A stretch of 64,000 nt of DNA from Macrosoma leucophasiata (Eukaryota; Arthropoda; Insecta; Lepidoptera; Hedylidae), in assembly GCA_036365455.1 (NCBI GenBank), contig JAWQUS010000009.1:6292001-6356000 (forward strand), written 5' to 3'. Of the stretch, positions 19,835 to 31,908 are shown piece by piece. A model generated the notes under the pieces. It ran no database searches. It was not told the origin of the DNA and saw only the letters and a list, made by a program, of their open reading frames with translations. Each line of letters opens with the position of its first letter. Position 1 is the stretch's first letter. The position numbers and the translations under genes are program-made.

Positions 19835-22625
19835 GACGTTCTTATGCATGGCTTCAATGAATCAATGATTACTATTTATTATCTTGTTTATTTTTTATTA
19901 TGACAAATTTGACATTGTCGTGCAGTTCATTAATAACTTTTGACATAAATTGGAGTATGAACATTGAAGCCTTTAAATCACATTTTTTAAACTTTATATG
20001 TTTTACAACATGTAATTACGATACGATACAATGATTACGATATCTACAAAAAGGGAGAAACAATTTTAAATTTATATTTTAAAACAAGAAGCAGAAATCA
20101 TCTTTATAATACAAATTAATTCATTTTTATTATTTGAAATGCACGTCTTACAAGACAAGTGTGCACAAGTGAAATTATTTTAAATTACAGTCATTAATGT
20201 CTATCACCTACAAGCGTCAAAATGAGTAACACGCAAGACATTTTTCAATTAAAATTCCATCAGTAAAAATCTGATATTTCATATCTTCAACTAGACAATG
20301 CCTGCAAGGCGGTAGGTTCCAAAATAGCAATAAATTAAGTGGAATGCACTGAAATAAATCCGTTTTATTTATAGTGAGACAGACCGCGGCTTCACCTGAC
20401 AGATTGCAGTGGAATAAACACATCTTGTAATTGTATACGTTACGTTTACCAATTGACATTATAATAGAGCTCGTGCGAATACTGTTTCAGTTTTTATTTT
20501 TGTCGCTGCCATTTTGTCCCGTTTAATATGTATATCAGGGCCGGTATAGGGTGTCAAGGGGGATATTTTTCATTTTCTGTTCCTATTTGGCACTCAGTAT
20601 TTATTGCGATGTTGGGTCTAGAATGGCCTTGCCTTGCCTTAACTCAAGTGAACGCCCCACTTGAAATTCATACTTTTAAGGATTTATCTCCGCTGGTGAC
20701 GTATTTAAGCCTAGCCAAGGATATAGTGTGTATATACGGTTGTGTATATAACTGAAACAAAATTGATATCGCAAAAAATATTTAACAAAATGTATATGTA
20801 ATGTAGCTCTAATCATTGCACAACTTTTCTGCTAGTAGAGTTTCAGTGTTAGCTCGGAGCGTTGCTACAGCCGTATTTTCAAATTTATCTATCACTAAAA
20901 TGAAGTTCAACACTATCAGACTTTATTTATGGCTCCAAAACAATTTTCACGAAAGCATACCAAGATAGGCCTCATAAGTGGCTTCTGTGTCTTATTTTTC
21001 GAGATAATCTAATAAAATGAAGGAAATAAAAAATATTTCACTTTTACGAAACTATCATAATGCTCCAAATATGTCAGGAAAATTGGGCTAATCCTTGGCC
21101 ACCTAGCAGTACCTTAGGAAGGGATTCCAATGAGTTAAAAACGTCCCTGTGCTCACTTGGTATAGCTACATCACTCAAACAGGTGGTATAATATAAGAGA
21201 TTAAAAAACTGCACAAAGGCTCAAAAATTATTCCACGCAATACCTGCACCATGTAAACCAATATGCAGCGTTAAAATCCAGATAAATCACTTTCCCTAGA
21301 ACATAGAAAGAAACCTCAAAGAATGCGCCATCATTTGTTTTCTATTAAAGAAAGATCCATTGTCCATCAGGCGCAATGAATAGTTATGCAAAACTGGCGC
21401 AGAGCAGTGCAAGTGACAACGCAATGCGCTTGCGCTCATTGTGTTCTTCGCATTGAACTGCCCAACCACGTCAGACCGCGGCGTGGTAAAAGCGAACAAT
21501 GTAGCCCGTGTAAACACAGCCTAATGGCGCAGTTTGCATGATATACGTTGGAGTAGGTATTTTATTTTTGAAATTCAAGGTTTTTGACGAATTCACAATT
21601 GAGTAGGGTTTGTTAAATTTAAAATTTGTGCGACTTTTGTTTCTATGAACCACTTTGTTTGACGAGTGGTTTTCGGAATACTATATTCGGACGTATCTGT
21701 AAATTTTCAAGATACCTTTAAGATATTTGGGATTCTATGTGTTTAGATAAAGCTGAACGCGGTTTTTGTCTATGAGGTAAGAGATACCTCGATTCTACCT
21801 TCGATACTTTTTCCAAATTACCAATTTTCAATACATCTTAATACGTTTGAACTACCATTGTTAGACCATCAATTACAGACAAGTAAAAAACTCTTCTTTT
21901 TATATTTATTTTGTAAGCGTTTTAGATTCTAAATGGTATAATAAAAGCTACGTATTGGTAACGATTTTAAATTACGAAACGATAAAAAAAACCATAATAT
22001 ACTTTGTGCTGGAACGAAAACTGTCACAACAAGAAATATGCCATTGGACACAAAAATAGCACCATTTAAATCGGCACACCTACGATCGCATCATCCATCT
22101 CAAAACGCTTCATACATCACGACCTACACGCGGCGACACCGCATATTGCACATGCGACATAAATTTGATACGTCAACGTTTACCGTGGGGCGTCCAAAAC
22201 ACGATCATCGATACGCTTTATATCGTAATAAATTACTTCATGGACCTATAGCCTCTTTTACTAGTCGAGTCTACTTGCTAGGTCTAGTTGTAAGTCGATT
22301 CTAAACATGGAATAACAAATTACTTATTAAAACTACAATTACAATATATGAATGCTGATCTAATTAGTATTTCGATTCGCCTTTGTATCATTTTGATATC
22401 TAAGTGTTGCCTAACTTCGTTTGGTCGAATTATGAATTGAATTTTTCAGACGTAGTCCGCGAAGTCCAAACAGCGAACTGTGTTTAAAAAACAATTAAAT
22501 CCATTTTCTATTTCTTCACTACTTGAACCTGAATCTACGTCGTTAAGGGTTTAAATAGTGAAGCCTCCAATATTATCTACTCAATTGTGATTTTAAAACA
22601 ATCATTCAGCAAATGAATATTCGTA
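19835..22625. other. Long stretch with nothing recognised
   Basis: 2.8 kb with no family member, no credible coding exon and no strong promoter. Short open frames (for example 22038-22304 on the plus strand) show no motif. A GC-richer patch at about 21360-21500 is unassigned. Confidence 0.5.
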
Positions 22626-22626
22626 T

Positions 22627-22706
22627 ATTTGCTTGCTTTTCCAATGTAAAAACATTAGAAAATAATATATTTGCTTTTCCTATGTAAAAACATTAGAAAA
22701 TAATAA
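22627..22706 (+). repeat. Tandem duplication of about 40 bp
   Basis: 'atttgcttttccaatgtaaa' then 'aacattagaaaataatat' is immediately repeated as 'atttgcttttcctatgtaaa' and so on, with one substitution. Confidence 0.85.
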
Positions 22707-23640
22707 TCTTATCAATTGAGAGAGTGTTTTGAATGAAATTATCACATCTATTACTTAAAAAAATAAAACACGCATGCGTAAGATGCCGGAATCAAGTATT
22801 AGTACTCTTAACGAAGCACTGTGTTAGTAAACCAGCAAATCATAGCATGTGAATGCGCCTCCGAGTGTGCTGAAACTTCTGCTTCGATAACAAGTAATGT
22901 ACGAGTATAAAACGTGGCTACTGGATGTAAAACCAGCTATTTGTGTTGTTCGTGACACCAAAACTTATTTTTTTACAGCAAACAAGATTGTACTTCAAAT
23001 TTGTGGCAAGTGTGTACTGCATATAAAGGAAGAGTCTTAGTCAGAAGTATGTGAACTGGTCTTAATACCTCCCAAGTTGAAATTACCGAGGCGTACATTA
23101 TCACCTAAAACAACAAATTTGTGGCAAACAAAATAGGGGGTGTCTTCGCCGTTGGGCTCTATCAATAAACGACGGCAATCACTATCAATGATTGGAACCT
23201 AAATAAAATCTATTATGTTCTCGTTACCGCCCGCGATTTTATGTCCTTTATGCAAATAATAAATAGGACACGGTTTTTGAATATGTGAGATTTTTTTAAA
23301 TTCATAGTAGTTTTCTCGTAGCAATATAGCCAGTAGTAGTCCGATTGCACTTTACGAATTAATCGGTCTATATTTATTTAGCTTAAAATACACTGAAACT
23401 AACTTTGTCTTATATATTGTTGAAATATTTTATATAATTATACATGTAGTCTAGTATAATAATAGCTTGTGAACAGTGAATATGTACATTTAATTTCTCA
23501 GTAAATATATTCTTGTTCTTACTCAAAGCAAACCTATGAATCGATTAAGGAAGAATTCCAACTGAAAAAAAATGGAGTATCGATTCAAATTTGAATTCCA
23601 AATTCGGTGAAACAATTTTTCAATTCGACACCGCGTAGGA

Positions 23641-23751
23641 TTTAAAAGGGCTCGGTGTACAGTTGAATCCGTCTTATAAATCAATAGTGACAGGAAGGTC
23701 GGGACGGTGTAGTGAGTGAATAAGGGTGCGTTATTTATATCGTACAGTGAG
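23641..23751 (+). promoter_or_regulatory. Candidate TATA promoter
   Basis: TTTAAAAG at 23641-23648 and TATAAAT at 23675-23681 lie upstream of an ATG in good context (gagATGg, 23752) whose frame reaches a splice-donor consensus. Both motifs are common in AT-rich DNA, so this is weak without the exon. Confidence 0.2.
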
Positions 23752-23821
23752 ATGGCGATAAATATTCGGTACCGTAACTTGTTATTGCATCATCGGTTTC
23801 CGATTTCGGGGGTCTTATTCT
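23752..23821 (+). CDS. Candidate first coding exon
   Basis: ATG (23752) with a purine at -3 and G at +4 opens a frame of about 23 codons (begins MAINIRYRNLLLHH). At 23822 it meets GTAAGTAAT, a strong donor consensus. Continuing without splicing, the frame stops at once (AAG TAA). The peptide matches nothing I know. No downstream exon is identified, so this could be chance. Confidence 0.2.
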
Positions 23822-23872
23822 GTAAGTAATATTTTAATAGTAACCTAATTCGGCCATACATTCCGCTCTATC

Positions 23873-23943
23873 TAGGTATTTGTCTTTGCGCCAGGTCTCT
23901 TTCGGGGTAGGCAGAGAGCGTGCAGTGCCAAATATTCCATTGT
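23873..23943 (+). repeat. Dispersed repeat D
   Basis: 'tctttgcgccaggtctcttt' then 'ggggtaggcagagagcgtgc'. Degenerate copy. Confidence 0.65.
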
Positions 23944-24116
23944 GTTACAAATATTTTTAATAAATGTGGCAAACAAACTTGAAATTTAAATAATTTAAAT
24001 GTGAGTTTAAATGTGTTGCTAAGGACTAAAAAGTTTTTTTTCGCAAATATGACAATACTAAATATCAATTTCCTACCTAACATGGTACAGTGCTAAACAC
24101 AGTGTCAATACAAAAG

Positions 24117-24394
24117 ATTTTTTTATGTAATGGAAGTGGCACACAAGCACGCAGTTCACATTGATGTTAAGTGAAGACTGCAGGCTATAGACATCCACAT
24201 AAAGACCAGAGACCAATATGCAGATGGATTACCACCCCTGAGACCTTAGTTGTCATGTCTCTGTGTTAGTTATTACGGGGCAATACATTACCATCTAACC
24301 GGAACACGATAGTGCTAAACACTACCATTTGGCGGCAGACAGATCGGGTAATCCGGTGGTGCCTACGCCCTCGAGCTCCTACACTGAAACTCTA
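24117..24394 (-). mobile_element. SINE-A subfamily 2, full length
   Basis: Carries the subfamily 2 diagnostics 'gttagttattacggggca', 'tggcggcagacagat' and 'ccctcgagctcctacactga', from poly-T tail to head. Confidence 0.85.
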
Positions 24395-24439
24395 GGTATT
24401 TAAATATTGATATCGATAGTCTACAGTATTCACTTATAT

Positions 24440-24620
24440 TTTATTTTTAAAGAAAAATGGAAAGAAAAATTCGACTTCAGGCGAGACTCGAACTCGCGAC
24501 CTACTGGGAATCTGGTCCAGCCGCTCTTCCAATTGAGCTACTGAAGCCCTGCCCGATTTGTCAAATCTTTCCTTCACATCTATAGCATTGCTTTATGGTA
24601 GCAGCAGCGCCATCTATTAC
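24440..24620 (-). mobile_element. Element G, single arm with leader
   Basis: 'aaagaaaaatggaaagaaaa' arm, a tRNA-like unit at 24473-24547 (minus) and the leader 'gccctgcccgatttgtcaaa' to 'gcgccatctattaccaacta'. It matches the left half of the palindromic copy at 58328-58679. Confidence 0.75.
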
Positions 24621-25086
24621 CAACTATTTACTTACCATCAATACCATAAATGTTCATAACCAAAATTCACATACCATCAATATGATCTGTATGCCTGTTT
24701 GCCACTTTATGACTTCCAAAAATACCTAGGAGTAATTTAACAACACCATTTGGCCACACAGTTATATTTGAACTAATTAACGTAACATGTTGTCTGGGCT
24801 TGCCTTTTAAACACATCTATCGGTTCACATCTAACTGTTCCATGTATTGCCATATACAGATCGCGAGGTTAGTAGGCTGCTCTGGTGGTTACTGTTTATT
24901 TTTATTTAGGATCAGGGTTGCTAGTTACAGATATAATCGTTTTAATTTAGAACTTGTAAGGTTTGTGAGTATAAGATTTTGCTAAGCCTACTCACTGTTT
25001 AGCAAGTCGTTAACTTATATATCAATGTAATATTTTTTAATCCTCGTTTTATTTTGTATCTGGATCACGTTTTTCAGTTGGCTTCT

Positions 25087-25173
25087 ATAATGTATGTATG
25101 TGTCTTTACGCCACGAGGTGGACAGAGAGTGTAGAGCGCCCGATATCCCGGTCCTGACACTCCACCCGTACCA
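25087..25173 (+). repeat. Dispersed repeat D
   Basis: 'gtatgtgtctttacgccacg' then 'gacagagagtgtagagcgcc'. Confidence 0.7.
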
Positions 25174-25378
25174 GAGAGTGATAATTGAAGAAGCAAACGT
25201 TGAATGGATATTGTCTAAAATTTGTGATGTTTTCTTTAATTGCTTTTTGAAGTAAAGTAGGCAGGTGCATCCCAATTCATTAATCTAGAAGGCATAGTTA
25301 TCCTAGTAAATCAAGGCCAATCCTATAATATAAAAACCATTAAAACTTTTTTATTTGCTACCTATACCTACTATCCCT

Positions 25379-25555
25379 ACTGCCTACTAATATTATAAAT
25401 GCGAAAGTAACTTTGTCTGTTTGTTACCTTTTCACGTCCAAACGACTGAACCGATTTGAATGAAATTTGGTACAGAGATAGAGTTGACTTTGAGAAAGAA
25501 CATAGGCTACTTTTTAAACGACCTCCACGCGGGCGAAGCCGCGGGCAACAGCTAG
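25379..25555 (+). mobile_element. Helitron, Lep1-like ends
   Basis: 'ctactaatattataaatgcg' at the 5' side, 'aaacgactgaaccgatttga' inside, and 'gaagccgcgggcaacagctag' ending in CTAG at 25552-25555 before T. A compact non-autonomous copy. Confidence 0.8.
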
Positions 25556-25698
25556 TTAATAATAACTAGTGCCACTAAACTAACCACAGATTCACCAAAT
25601 TCAAATGAATATCATTGGAAGAAAATCACTCAAGACTTGAACGATGGAATGTATAATAAAATTTTAAAATACTTCAATATTCTTTTTTGCTGAAAATA

Positions 25699-25830
25699 TA
25701 ATGTATGTATGTATCTTCACGCCAGGTCCCTAACGGGGTAGGCAGAGAGTGTAGAGCGCCAGATATCCCGGTTCTGACAAACCTCTCGTGCCTCGTCTAC
25801 CTTCATCATTCTCTTCATACATGCACGCCG
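25699..25830 (+). repeat. Dispersed repeat D, well preserved
   Basis: 'cttcacgccaggtccctaac' to 'gttctgacaaacctctcgtg' and 'cttcatcattctcttcat'. Almost identical to 54964-55064. Confidence 0.8.
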
Positions 25831-26119
25831 ATTCCTAAGACGAAAATATAGTGTGACAGCAAATATAAAAATCTGGCAACCCTAATAAGAATGTGTGTAA
25901 GGTAAATGGTAATAGGAGAGCCTTTTACACTTATTTATAAAGTAACGAACAGATCTATATACGCTGGACGGAAGTTTTATGGTAATGTGCTTGTTATATC
26001 TAAAAAGAAGATTTACTGATTAGGGTTTACAAGTTCAGCGGATAGATTTTCTGAGAGTTCAAGGGGTTAGGTACTGAATTATAATTATCTGTACTTTCCC
26101 AATGTGTACTTTTAATTAA

Positions 26120-26304
26120 TTCTTAGGTTTTCGCGAGCTACATACACTCTTTGAAATAAAACCAGTTTTCGGATTTATCTCGCGTATATTAAACTAAATT
26201 GATTATTTAAAATCGAACCCGACGTTTCGATCGCTTTTCAGCTTCCGTGGTCTCGGGCAGACTGAGGTGACATTTGTCTGACAGCAGTTTGAAAAATTAT
26301 TATG
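26120..26304 (+). repeat. Dispersed repeat I
   Basis: 'ttaggttttcgcgagctaca', 'ctcgcgtatattaaactaaa', 'acccgacgtttcgatcgctt' and 'gggcagactgaggtgacatt'. Other copies are at 40501-40600 and 62370-62568 (minus). Confidence 0.7.
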
Positions 26305-26459
26305 TGCCTCCATCTATTTTGCAAACGTCTTGCGTTTATTTCATTTTACAGAAAATGTTTGAAAAATATCACGAATTTTCTTAGGTTCATTTAACAGCTG
26401 ACTTAATACTACACTTTCAACGGAACATGGTATATTCACGATAGATTAATTTGCGTTTG

Positions 26460-26730
26460 ATGTAGTGTTGATGTCTACGCCCTCGAGCACTTCTTTTTTA
26501 TGACATAAAGTGGCAAATAAGCCGTTCACATAGATGCTAAGTTATTACTGTATCCTATAAACATGTGCATAAAAATATACATATATCTTTTTGATTTAGA
26601 TACGTTTCCACTATTGAAGCATGTATTTGCAAGATTGTGTTGCAACTGTGCTGGAAATTTGGGACAACCATCATTTAGAAGCAATATTAGGGAACGCGGT
26701 GGTTCCTGCAGCTACCTGTAGCTGCACATT
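26460..26730 (-). mobile_element. SINE-A, highly divergent
   Basis: Tail text 'cataaagtggcaaataagcc' at 26504 with later blocks 'ttgcaactgtgctggaaatt' and 'ggaacgcggtggttcctgca'. A separate head piece ('tgtctacgccctcgagca') precedes it. Confidence 0.55.
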
Positions 26731-27124
26731 TCAGAGTTTTACAAGAAAATAAAATGATAAGAACATGAAAAATCAATTCGTCATAAACAAAGTCATTCAC
26801 TTAGCAGTTCCAAGTGCAGGCACTACTGAGAAGAACTCCGCTACCCAACAAACTCAGAGTGTTGCTCTATTAGTCAAAATCCTTAGATCTAATACAAATG
26901 GGAATTAAGATATATACGAATAGATAATGTGAACGTCCATGGCATATGCATATATTATTAATGCTTATCAACAGCTTAATATCGTGATAGAAAATAACAC
27001 CCGCAAACCACAGCAGACCAGTCCCCACAATCAGCACCCGTTCATGAGTATGACGCATTTGGCAGCCATTGCTCTCCTCGATGATCATCTATTAACTATC
27101 ATCATATATTAACTATATGAAACT

Positions 27125-27316
27125 CCAGAATAGTCACCCGTTTTTCGGATCAGCTCGGGTGTGTTCGGTGATGTTTCGGGTACTGTTACGTTCCAGAGAA
27201 TCATCGCGATTTACGTGTAGTCGGTGCACATACATCGCGCGCCGCGGGTGGTTTGGCACAATAACTCTCTGACCGACATTGTTGTTACGGTACGGGACCC
27301 AGAAATGGTGATGCAA
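27125..27316 (-). CDS. GC-rich minus-strand ORF, possible exon
   Basis: Sixty codons from an ATG (MHHHFWVPYRNN start) to TGA, in a CpG-rich patch surrounded by AT-rich DNA. The frame ends at GGGTGACT, which could also be a weak donor. No domain is recognised. The GC patch could instead be regulatory. Not covered by any repeat family found here. Confidence 0.2.
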
Positions 27317-27653
27317 TTATATTTATCACGGATTTGAACTTGAATTTGTTTTGTGTAAAAATAGCAAACAATTTTTTTAGTAATTGATTTTTGAAAAATT
27401 TCAGATGGTTGTCTTTAGAGACTGAAGGTTTCTTTTACGTTGTTTCTCGTTTTGAGATTTTCTTATTTTTTTTTATGTTGAAATTTAAAATAAACCTGCA
27501 CAACTGTTATTCGCATTCTCGGAAAAGGGTAGTTCAGAGAAAAATACAAGTATCAATGTGTAAGTGAATTCAAACACCCACTAACAGTCGGCATTCCTAT
27601 TTTCAAACTTTGTGATACCATTGAAAATATTTTAAGGGGCAAAAGTAATATTA

Positions 27654-27725
27654 CGTAGTTTTCAGGAGCTTAGTGATGTACAGGAGTAGCCTTTAGTGGA
27701 AATCACTAAGCTTCTAAAAACTACG
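27654..27725. repeat. 24-bp stem hairpin
   Basis: cgtagttttcaggagcttag (27654 onward) pairs with ctaagcttctaaaaactacg (to 27725), leaving one C-A mismatch, one G-U wobble and a loop of about 24 nt. Confidence 0.75.
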
Positions 27726-27927
27726 GACTTGTTTTTAAAAACTAGTTTTAATAAAATCACGCCGTTTCTTGAGTCCTGATAAAGTTTTTTATCCTAATTT
27801 TTGTAACAGCACTAATTATTGTATTGTCACAGTACAAATATGAACAGTATCGAAACTACGTACAAAACGTTGAAACGTCACACTCATACAAACATGCGCA
27901 TCGACGAGGCCTCTAAGCGGAAGTTTT

Positions 27928-28070
27928 CTCAGTACCCCGGAGTTTGGTAATGTGTCTGGAGATGTCTACAAGCTCGCCACATGTTACATGGACCAAAACG
28001 TAACCGGCGAATCGTGGTTGTCTAACCTCTGCCTACCCCTTTGGGGATTACAGGCCTGAAGTCACGTAAC
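27928..28070 (+). mobile_element. SINE-B 3' half
   Basis: 'tggtaatgtgtctggagatg' through 'aacgtaaccggcgaatcgtg' to 'ggggattacaggcctgaag'. Confidence 0.75.
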
Positions 28071-28923
28071 GTACGTGCGCAACGATAGCGTTACAGATAT
28101 CAGCCTTCATTTTTTTTAACATGAATGAACAAAAATCATATAAGTGTTTATATACCCAAAATGTCTGCGGTTTTATCAATTACAATTACATATTTTCTTC
28201 TGCTTCGATATGAATTTTCATTTTATTTCTAAGCAAGAGATCTCCGAACCTCGATGACACAGACTTTGTTACCAAACACCAGTTCACGCGAGCAGTTAAA
28301 TATATTTTCTATGACAATAGCTTTATCTTTACATCAACAGCAATAACGGTAACACCAAAATGATCACATGAAAAGCCGCAACTCACTGAACACCGGGTAA
28401 CCGAATGCCTTGTCTCGTAAAATAAACAAATACGACTCTACAACTTAAAATCCCAAGTTAATATGCGCTATAATCCACCTTATGTAATTGTAACACAGAG
28501 TTACAGTATGGTATGTTTGATGGTTTGCAAAAATAAGCCTCCTACGTTTTGCCGCCAAAAAAAAGGCTTATTTGTCTCGTTCATTTACCGGTAAACAATG
28601 AACCGTTAAGCACACAATGATGTCCTCCTTCACATAACCAATATGAGGGACATATTTGTTTTCTTTGCTTGTCTGTCACAGATTAAAAAGAGATTTCGAC
28701 TAAATTGTGTGTGCGGGGAGAGTAGGTTACACAGAGTAGGCAAAGCGAGTGTTTTTTTTATTTTGTTTCGAATAGATCTTGTGGTCTTGTTTTCATGCTG
28801 ATGAATTAGTTATCAAACATACCGATTAAATAGATAATTTAAAAATAATGAACATAGAGGAGCCACTGTTGTTTCGCGATATGAACCATTGCAACAGAAT
28901 TAAAGTTTTTAAATGGACTGATA
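28071..28923. other. Nothing recognised
   Basis: AT-rich, no repeat family or exon seen. Confidence 0.45.
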
Positions 28924-28931
28924 ATTAAATA

Positions 28932-29457
28932 TTAGACCTGAGTCGATCGCGAGCGATAGAATCACTTTGATTGAATCACGATCCAAACACAAGTGATCGA
29001 GTCATGACGTACAAAAAAAGTCCATCATTTGGGTACTTTGGGTCATTGGGTACTTTGTTTCTCGTGAACTTTATCACATTATGCATAAAGAACACTTCAG
29101 TTTGTTTACAGTTTTATCGATTAAGCTCCCCTGCACCGTATCATCTAATTGTAAAATTCATGTTATAGTATACCTACAAAGTTTAAGAATGAAAATATAG
29201 TGATAATTAATTTTCATTTCATTTCATGTACTAAAATGAAAAATACCCAGCGACATAATGTGTGGATTGCGGTCTCGAGTCTCGCAACCTTATCAGATGG
29301 GTCTCGAATCACGAGAATCATGAGCTACAGTATACGTTTGAGCGAAATCGAGTCGCGACCCAAATGACCCAAACGATCGAGTCATTTAGACTCGATCACC
29401 CTGTCAATGGGTCGCGATCGACCCAAATCCCGACGAAGGAGTGATCGACTCAGGTCT
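28932..29457. mobile_element. hAT-like MITE rich in GATCGAGTCA motifs
   Basis: Flanked by the 8-bp direct repeat attaaata (28924-28931, 29458-29465). Ends agacctgagtcgatc / gatcgactcaggtct are inverted. Many internal gatcgagtca / tgactcgatc motifs lie near both ends. No transposase frame. Confidence 0.75.
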
Positions 29458-29489
29458 ATTAAATACTTGTAAAATGTGAATTGTTTGTA

Positions 29490-29540
29490 TGTATGCTTTA
29501 ATACATGCATTAACCTGTGTCTCCCCTTCGGGTAATACAA
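29490..29540 (+). mobile_element. SINE-B 3' scrap
   Basis: 'gtatgtatgctttaatacat' then 'ctccccttcgggtaatacaa' resembles the SINE-B 3' end. Confidence 0.45.
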
Positions 29541-29604
29541 GCATGGAGAGACGTTGTAGAAGGTAGTTAAAGGGGTCTTAAGTTAGTGTTCTTATACTGT
29601 GTTT

Positions 29605-29891
29605 TACTGATGGTAGAGCTCCAGTGACGGAGCTCGCGGGCGTAGGCACCACCGCATTACCTAATATACTTGCCGCTAAATCGTAGTGTTCAGTACTATC
29701 GTGTTCCGGTCAGGTGGTAATGTACGGCTCTGTAATTTCCGGCACAGAGGCATTACACCTAATGCCTCAGGAGTGGCACCGCATCTGTATTTTGACCCCT
29801 GGTCATTGTGTGGGTGTCTATAGGCTGCAGTTATCACTTAACATTAATGTGAACTGCACGCTTGTTTGCCACTTTTATTACATAAAAAAAA
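29605..29891 (+). mobile_element. SINE-A subfamily 1, full length
   Basis: Reference-like copy, head to tail: 'ggtagagctccagtgacgga', 'taggcaccaccgcattacct', 'gtgttccggtcaggtggtaa', 'ctgtaatttccggcacagag', 'ggctgcagttatcactta', 'ttgtttgccac' and an A8 tail. The A-tail indicates retroposition, but I see no convincing pol III A/B boxes at normal spacing, so 'SINE' is a working label. Confidence 0.85.
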
Positions 29892-30317
29892 GGGAGGCAC
29901 TAGCATTTTTTCGTGACAGGTTTACTGTGACCGCAGGTTGTTAAATAATGTTTATAGATTCAAAAAGGAGGAGGGTAGAACATAATTTAAATGTTTTGAA
30001 AAAATAAATATTTTTTCACTAGCTAATGTCTGCTTCCAGGGCTGTGAGTAGCCATGGGTAACTCTACCCTAAAAGCTACCTTTACACCTGACTACCCGAA
30101 CCACCCTTAAAGTAATGTTTCTCGGTGCTTGTTATAATACAAATCACTCAAGACTTCATCAAATATCTAGATGAAACGACTAAATAAACTAACTGTAGTA
30201 TTATTTGGAACAGGTTTTCCCAGAATATTGATGACGATTGATTGAACGATCTTAAGAATTTGGACGTCCTCGAAAGCGTAGGTGGTACATTACGTAATCC
30301 ATTTGCGACTTTACTGT

Positions 30318-30433
30318 TACCTGTAATCCCCGAAGGGGTAGGCAGAGGTAAATGCATGCATTCAAGCATACATGCAAACACCCACGATTCGCCGGTTACG
30401 TTTTTGGCCCATGTAACAGGTGGCGAGCCTGTT
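30318..30433 (-). mobile_element. SINE-B 3' half
   Basis: 'ctgtaatccccgaaggggta' to 'acgattcgccggttacg' and 'tgtaacaggtggcgagcc'. Confidence 0.8.
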
Positions 30434-30459
30434 TGATTAAGACATTTCCGTAAGTTGTA

Positions 30460-30500
30460 AAACCGTCACCCAGGCGACCGAAGCCGCGGGCAACAACTAG
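30460..30500 (+). mobile_element. Helitron 3' end
   Basis: 'gaccgaagccgcgggcaaca' followed by ACTAG|T; CTAG at 30497-30500. The 5' side is not traceable. Confidence 0.55.
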
Positions 30501-31039
30501 TTTAAAATATAGTTGATCCACCTGATGGCTTAAAACTAGGTGGATCAGACCGGAATAAATATTTTTTTCCATCAATGTACTCGTACTTGTTTGCCAGTGG
30601 CGCTTGGAAATTTATTTTTTGATCCATGTCTGAGATTGCGTTCCAGTCCTTTTGGTAGCTGTTACTTACGCGACACCTCCACATTTGTTGTGTTTTATGA
30701 CAATATGTTATTCAAGCATATTTACATATATTTTATTTTAACTTTTTACTATATATATACACACACATATATATATGTATGCTTTGAGGAATTGCAGATA
30801 CGAAGTTGTTTTTTAGATATCTAATAATATTTTCGATGTCTTTGAGGTACGTATGACGCATCGAGTTGAAATAACTGCTAGTCCCGTGATATATTTTACA
30901 ATTGGGTTTTCCCATAGTAGTAAGCTCTGCTAGTAAGACTACACCTAAAATCATGTTCAATTAATATCACCCAGATTAAGCATTAACGGACACGTTCGGC
31001 GTCTTGATGGGTGAAATAAATTTGTGGCTCTTGTAGGTA

Positions 31040-31230
31040 CTAGTTGTGCCCGCGACTTCGGCCACGTGAGAAATAATGATTGTTCAGTATCTACCTGGAC
31101 GGACTCGTGGGCGCAGCTAGTATAAAAGTAGCCTAAGTTACTCCTTATTACTTAGGCTATCTGCCAGTGAAAGTCCCGTCGAAATTGGTCCGTTCCCGAG
31201 ATTAGCCCCACCAGATAGACAGACAGACAA
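31040..31230. mobile_element. Two Helitron-type 3' ends
   Basis: A minus-strand end (ctagttgtgcccgcgacttc, 31040) and a plus-strand end (ctcgtgggcgcagctag, CTAG 31117-31120) face away from each other, followed by 'gccagtgaaagtcccgtcga' typical of these elements. Confidence 0.5.
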
Positions 31231-31659
31231 AAATTGAAAAAATATGTTGTTTTAGTATATGTACCGTGTAAACATACAATATATGCATTTAGTAAAAAGC
31301 TGTTATTTTTACATTACAAACAGACACTCCAATTTATTTGTATAGACTTTAGAAGTCAGCTATGCTTTATCTGTCAGTCACTCAATCACTATGTTAATAT
31401 TCATACATTTTAAAATAGGAGTAAATCAAATAAATAACACTTAGTCATCTTTTAAAACTCTAGGCATACATTAGATGTTGTTACCAATAAATATTGATTA
31501 TGATTTATCTGTATTAATAAATTAATTATAAATTGTTGGTTTCTTTTCGCGTTTCTACGAACTTGTTCATAATTTGTTCTGGTTCTTTCGTATGTTCATA
31601 GGGTTGATACTTTTGGGATGCAATTTATCTTCATGGCTTTTCCCAGCATATGTAATACA

Positions 31660-31908
31660 TTTTTTTTTAGTTGAGTGATGACTGCAGCCTATAGACACTT
31701 ACACAAAGACCAAAGTCAAAATGCAGATGCGTTACCACTCCTGAAGTTGAAGGTGTTATGCCTCTGTGCCGGTAATTACACCGTACATTACCACCTGACC
31801 GAAACACGATAGTGCTGAGCACTACCATTTAGCGGCAAGTAAATTAGGTAATGCGGTGGTGGCTACGCCCGCGAGCTCAGTCACTGAAGCTCTACCACCA
31901 GTAAATGT
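31660..31908 (-). mobile_element. SINE-A subfamily 1, tail slightly truncated
   Basis: 'gtgatgactgcagcctatag' to 'cactgaagctctaccaccag'. The segment between the T run and 'gtgatgac' is missing. Confidence 0.85.
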
